Below are positions 6,430 to 8,046 of a stretch of 8,046 nucleotides of DNA, one piece after another. The stretch covers positions 1-8,046 of the forward strand of contig JAAUPU010000099.1 of NCBI GenBank assembly GCA_012032975.1. Direction: 5' to 3'. The position numbers and the translations under genes were made by a program. The notes under the pieces are model-generated. The model had not been told where the DNA came from. It searched no databases and worked only from the letters and a program-made list of their open reading frames with translations. Position 1 is the stretch's first letter. Each line of letters opens with the position of its first letter. This stretch comes from Caldilineaceae bacterium. GTDB taxonomy: Bacteria > Chloroflexota > Anaerolineae > Caldilineales > Caldilineaceae.

Positions 6430-6614
6430 CTAGGCTAGCGGCTTGGCAGGTGGCTGTTCGAGTTGGCGCAGCCGTCTTTCGATCTCAGCAAAGCGTTGGC
6501 CAAAGGCGAACAGGCGTTGTAGCAGGTAACGGGGCCCGCTGGGCGCGCTGGTTCGAGGCGCAACGCACGCTTTGTCCACTTGCTCAACAACTCGGACGGG
6601 CTGTACGTAGACAT
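6430..6614 (-). pseudogene. Frameshifted copy of the STYSPSELL-type cassette gene
   Basis: This is the cassette 2 homologue of the small gene at 5754-5939. It starts MSTYSPSELLSKWTK, but the run of five G in the first copy (5855-5859) is four G here (6531-6534). The frame is lost after ARPAGP and stops early at 6435. Restoring one base gives RYLLQRLFAFGQRFAEIERR and then LRQLEQPPAKPLA, ending at the TAG at 6430-6432, closely matching the intact copy. It is either a recent pseudogene or a homopolymer sequencing error. The upstream Shine-Dalgarno (GAGAAAAG) is weaker than in copy 1. Confidence 0.65.
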
Positions 6615-6673
6615 ATTATGCGCTTTTCTCACGAAGATGAATCAAGTTGGTACGCTGCGGAAGGCAACCGAGA

Positions 6674-6711
6674 ACGGCCACCGCCCAACCACTGGTTGTC
6701 AAGGTGGCCGT
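6674..6711. promoter_or_regulatory. Conserved hairpin, cassette 2 copy
   Basis: Stem ACGGCCACC (6674-6682) with GGTGGCCGT (6703-6711), and inner CAACCA/TGGTTG (6686-6691 and 6693-6698). It occupies the same place as in cassette 1, upstream of the small minus-strand gene. The retained outer stem and the inner-loop change that keeps pairing suggest selection on structure or on an inverted protein-binding site. Confidence 0.6.
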
Positions 6712-6761
6712 CAACTTGATTGCGCACCCGTAAGCTAGGTACAAGGGGCGAAAATTGCTGG

Positions 6762-6790
6762 TTGAATTTTGCCGCGGGTCGTGCTATGCT
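6762..6790 (+). promoter_or_regulatory. Sigma70-like promoter facing attC, cassette 2
   Basis: TTGAAT (6762-6767), 17-bp spacer, TATGCT (6785-6790) with TG for an extended -10. Both hexamers are identical to those in cassette 1, although the spacer has changed. It points toward attC 2 and the PIN/antitoxin cassette, so it could help transcribe those genes. Confidence 0.6.
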
Positions 6791-6863
6791 GGATGCAGAG
6801 CAACAGAACCCGCATAGCGGCGGCAATCAGCTAGGTGGGGCTGGTTATGGCACAGCAACAGCC

Positions 6864-6991
6864 GCCGAACATACGCTGCACCAGGACTGGGCTATTCTAG
6901 GCTCGTTGGCAAGGTTGTTGCCCGCGTGGGCGGTTCTCGTCGGGGTGGTGGGTTGCCCGCAGCCGCCCAGCCGGTGAGCGGGGTGTTCGGC
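6864..6991 (+). other. attC: Integron attC site 2
   Basis: 128 bp. R'' GCCGAAC (6864-6870) with R' GTTCGGC (6985-6991); L'' GCTGCACC (6875-6882) with L' GGTGAGC (6973-6979), leaving one unpaired G at 6878. The further stem GG/CC plus CTGGGC/GCCCAG carries the same two bulged A bases as site 1. The central part differs from site 1 while the paired arms are unchanged. Cleavage is expected between G6985 and T6986. Confidence 0.88.
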
Positions 6992-7041
6992 CGCTCAGAC
7001 CATCGCACGGGGTAGACAATCGTGGGGCAAGCGAGTTGCAC

Positions 7042-7070
7042 TTTCATCCTAGAAAAGAATGGCGTACAAT
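7042..7070 (+). promoter_or_regulatory. Weak candidate promoter of the PIN/antitoxin operon
   Basis: TACAAT at 7065-7070 is a good -10. With 17-bp spacing the -35 would be TTTCAT (7042-7047), which is poor; TTGCAC at 7036-7041 is too far (23 bp). It lies about 65 bp before the PIN gene start. Assigned mainly by position. Confidence 0.3.
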
Positions 7071-7136
7071 AGAAATCAGCCATAAAATTGTGGCCGAGGA
7101 GAATAAACGCCATTTATAGGTGAGTACTAGGTGTAT

Positions 7137-7604
7137 ATGAAGGTTCAACGAGTTTACATCGATACGTCGGTCATCGGCGGCTGTCTCGATCAAGAATTTG
7201 CCATCTGGTCCAAAGGCTTGCTTAAAGATTTTCAGAAAGGCAACTTTCTGTTGGTCATCTCGACAACGGTGGCCGCAGAAGTCGCGGCTGCCTATGAAGC
7301 TGTCCAGATTCAGTATGAGGATTTTCTCAGCATTCAACCGGAAATCCTCGATGTTACCGAACAAGCTATCGCACTCGCCCAGGCGTACCAAGTGCGCGAG
7401 ATTCTGACACCCAAGTATTACACCGATGGTTTACACATCGCGCTGGCTACGGTTGCGGAGGTGGATGTATTAGTGAGTTGGAACTTTAAGCATATCGTCC
7501 ATTTCAACAAAATTCGGCTCTTCAATGCCGTCAATTTGGAGATGGGATACAAGCCGATCCAGATTTATTCCCCCCGCGAGGTAACGAGCTATGAAGTCGA
7601 TTGA
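7137..7604 (+). CDS. PIN-domain ribonuclease, probable toxin (VapC-like)
   Basis: The protein has 155 residues from the ATG at 7137, which follows AGGTG at 5-nt spacing; a GTG two codons earlier is less likely. It has the PIN-fold acidic set: Asp9 in VYIDTSVIGG, Glu48 in TTVAAEVAAA, Asp97 in YTDGLHIALA and Asp110 in EVDVLVSWNFKHI. These coordinate Mg/Mn for RNA cleavage in VapC-type toxins. The WNFKHI ending of the core is typical of a PIN subfamily widespread in cyanobacteria and Chloroflexota. It is the first gene of cassette 3 and overlaps the next small gene by 14 bp, implying coupled translation. Toxic activity and RNA target are inferred, not shown. Confidence 0.85.
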   Translation: MKVQRVYIDTSVIGGCLDQEFAIWSKGLLKDFQKGNFLLVISTTVAAEVAAAYEAVQIQYEDFLSIQPEILDVTEQAIALAQAYQVREILTPKYYTDGLHIALATVAEVDVLVSWNFKHIVHFNKIRLFNAVNLEMGYKPIQIYSPREVTSYEVD

Positions 7605-7776
7605 AATTCATGCTGTTGAACTCGTCCGCAAGATTCGCGATCAACAGACGATAGAATTGCAAGGGAAAAGTCCTGCCGAGCAGATCGCCTACTATCGCGA
7701 AAAAGCGCGCAGGTTTCATGCGAAATTGGCGAAGCGAGCAAAAAAGCGCAAAGCCGTTATCGCTGTGCCGACTTGA
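7591..7776 (+). CDS. Small probable antitoxin partner of the PIN protein
   Basis: This 61-residue basic, helical protein (MKSIEIHAVELVRKIRDQQ at the start, KSPAEQIAYYREKARRFH in the middle, a Lys/Arg-rich tail) begins at an ATG with GAGGT 8 nt upstream, inside the 3' end of the PIN gene. Toxin-first order is reversed compared with classical vapBC, but it is common for this PIN subfamily, whose downstream partners are short proteins of the VRKIRD...YYREKA type. It has no recognisable AbrB, RHH or Phd DNA-binding fold, so autoregulation is uncertain. Its role as antitoxin rests on the pairing and overlap. A 37-bp gap separates its stop from attC 3. Confidence 0.7.
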   Translation: MKSIEIHAVELVRKIRDQQTIELQGKSPAEQIAYYREKARRFHAKLAKRAKKRKAVIAVPT

Positions 7777-7813
7777 AGTTTGCTCTTTCTTCAGCCTGCT
7801 CTCAGCAACAGCC

Positions 7814-7942
7814 GCCGAACATACGCTGCACCGGGACTGGGCTATTCTAGGCTCGTTTTCGAGGTTGTTGCCCGCTTGGATGCTTTTTCGTCGGGGTAGT
7901 GGGTTGTCCGCGGCCGCCCAGCCGGTGAGCTGGGTGTTCGGC
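7814..7942 (+). other. attC: Integron attC site 3
   Basis: 129 bp. R'' GCCGAAC (7814-7820) with R' GTTCGGC (7936-7942); L'' GCTGCACC (7825-7832) with L' GGTGAGC (7924-7930), leaving G7828 unpaired. The next bulge is G7833 where sites 1 and 2 have A, and A7836 is also unpaired before CTGGGC. The outer pairing extends to GCCGCCGAAC/GTTCGGCGGC. Cleavage is expected between G7936 and T7937. Confidence 0.88.
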
Positions 7943-8046
7943 GGCGTAGACCATCGCACGGGAAAGGCAGCAAAAGTAAACCAACTTGTGGGATAATCAT
8001 TAAGGGTATTTGTTCAAATAATCGACCTATCGATAATACTTGTTAG
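7937..8046 (+). mobile_element. Start of integron cassette 4 (runs off window)
   Basis: This is the sequence after the attC 3 cleavage point. The first 26 bases resemble the start of cassette 3: AGACCATCGCACGGG lies at the same distance (12 bp) from the cleavage site in both (6997-7011 and 7948-7962). After that it turns AT-rich, with no gene visible in the remaining 84 bp; a promoter could lie there (GATAAT near 7993), but this is not strong. Confidence 0.6.

Larger units (their letters stand above)
6273..6985 (+). mobile_element. Integron cassette 2 (713 bp)
   Basis: Bounded by the cleavage points of attC 1 and attC 2. Its first 150 bp (6273-6429) contain no gene I can support. The rest is a diverged copy of cassette 1: small minus-strand gene (here frameshifted), hairpin, outward promoter and attC. 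The copies differ by scattered substitutions and an insertion near 6800-6850, so they are old paralogues rather than a recent duplication. Confidence 0.8.
6986..7936 (+). mobile_element. Integron cassette 3 (951 bp, toxin-antitoxin cassette)
   Basis: Bounded by the cleavage points of attC 2 and attC 3. It holds a PIN-domain gene and a small overlapping gene, both in array orientation and followed by attC, the normal cassette layout. Toxin-antitoxin pairs are well known passengers of large integron arrays, where they are thought to stabilise the array. The 151 bp before the first gene contain its own candidate promoter. Confidence 0.8.
5747..8046 (+). mobile_element. Integron gene-cassette array without integrase (CALIN-type)
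   Basis: Three regularly placed attC-like sites divide this region into four units. Each complete unit ends with its attC, as integron cassettes do, and array direction is the plus strand. Cassette 1 is cut on the left by IS21 and ends at 6272; cassette 2 is 6273-6985; cassette 3 is 6986-7936; cassette 4 starts at 7937. Boundaries use the known cleavage point between G and TT of the R' box. No intI or attI is visible in the window. It may lie to the right, may have been lost, or may once have been to the left of the IS elements. Confidence 0.85.

Noticed and set aside
6150..7942. The 129-bp repeats as omega-RNA, retron RNA, group II intron ends or IS termini
   Set aside because: No reverse transcriptase, TnpB or IS transposase is next to them, and the L-box pairing with same-side bulges plus position at unit ends fits attC much better.
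6131..7959. Three minus-strand frames (6131-6397, 6892-7113, 7531-7959) sharing a peptide like LTGWAAAGNP and CSVCSAAVA
   Set aside because: The shared peptide is just the translation of the attC repeats on the other strand. They would look like a protein family in databases but have no own start signals.
5747..8046. CRISPR array
   Set aside because: Repeats are about 129 bp long, 580-820 bp apart, and separate units containing genes; no short repeat-spacer pattern exists.

Overview
The window is accessory DNA from an environmental bacterium. I cannot fix the taxon. The tandem minisatellites and the small STYSPSELL-type protein remind me of filamentous Chloroflexota (Anaerolineae/Caldilineae-like), but that is a weak inference. 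No rRNA, tRNA or CRISPR array is visible.

Left third (1-2330): two chromosomal-type genes on the minus strand, an FAD-dependent amine oxidase (87-1532) and a stand-alone response-regulator receiver protein (1850-2326). Short tandem arrays of a CTTGTCAC-like unit flank the oxidase on both sides, and the left array supplies its stop codon.

Middle (2432-5746): two insertion sequences side by side. A complete-looking IS110-type element lies on the minus strand. It has a DEDD transposase, about 320 bp of non-coding leader in the position expected for a bridge (seeker) RNA, and a 7-bp repeat at both edges. Next to it is the right two thirds of an IS21-family element: a 5'-truncated and frameshifted istA, an intact istB, a small treble-clef zinc protein gene, a structured non-coding segment and the IS21 right end.

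Right third (5747-8046): the main discovery is an integron gene-cassette array without a visible integrase (a CALIN-type segment). Three 128-129 bp repeats, at 6150-6278, 6864-6991 and 7814-7942, have attC architecture. They carry complementary outer R boxes (GCCGAAC/GTTCGGC), complementary inner L boxes (GCTGCACC/GGTGAGC) that differ by one unpaired base, two more single-base bulges on the same strand, and a conserved stem around a variable centre. They delimit four cassettes. Cassette 1 is interrupted on its left by the IS21 remnant. Cassette 2 (6273-6985) is a diverged paralogue of cassette 1. Both carry a small gene on the strand opposite to the array (broken by a frameshift in cassette 2), a conserved hairpin, and a sigma70-like promoter pointing out through attC into the next cassette. 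Cassette 3 (6986-7936) carries a PIN-domain toxin gene overlapping a small probable antitoxin gene. Cassette 4 begins at 7937 and runs off the window.

The picture is an integron array that collected cassettes, stabilised in part by a toxin-antitoxin cassette and then hit by IS21. IS110 now abuts the IS21 remnant.
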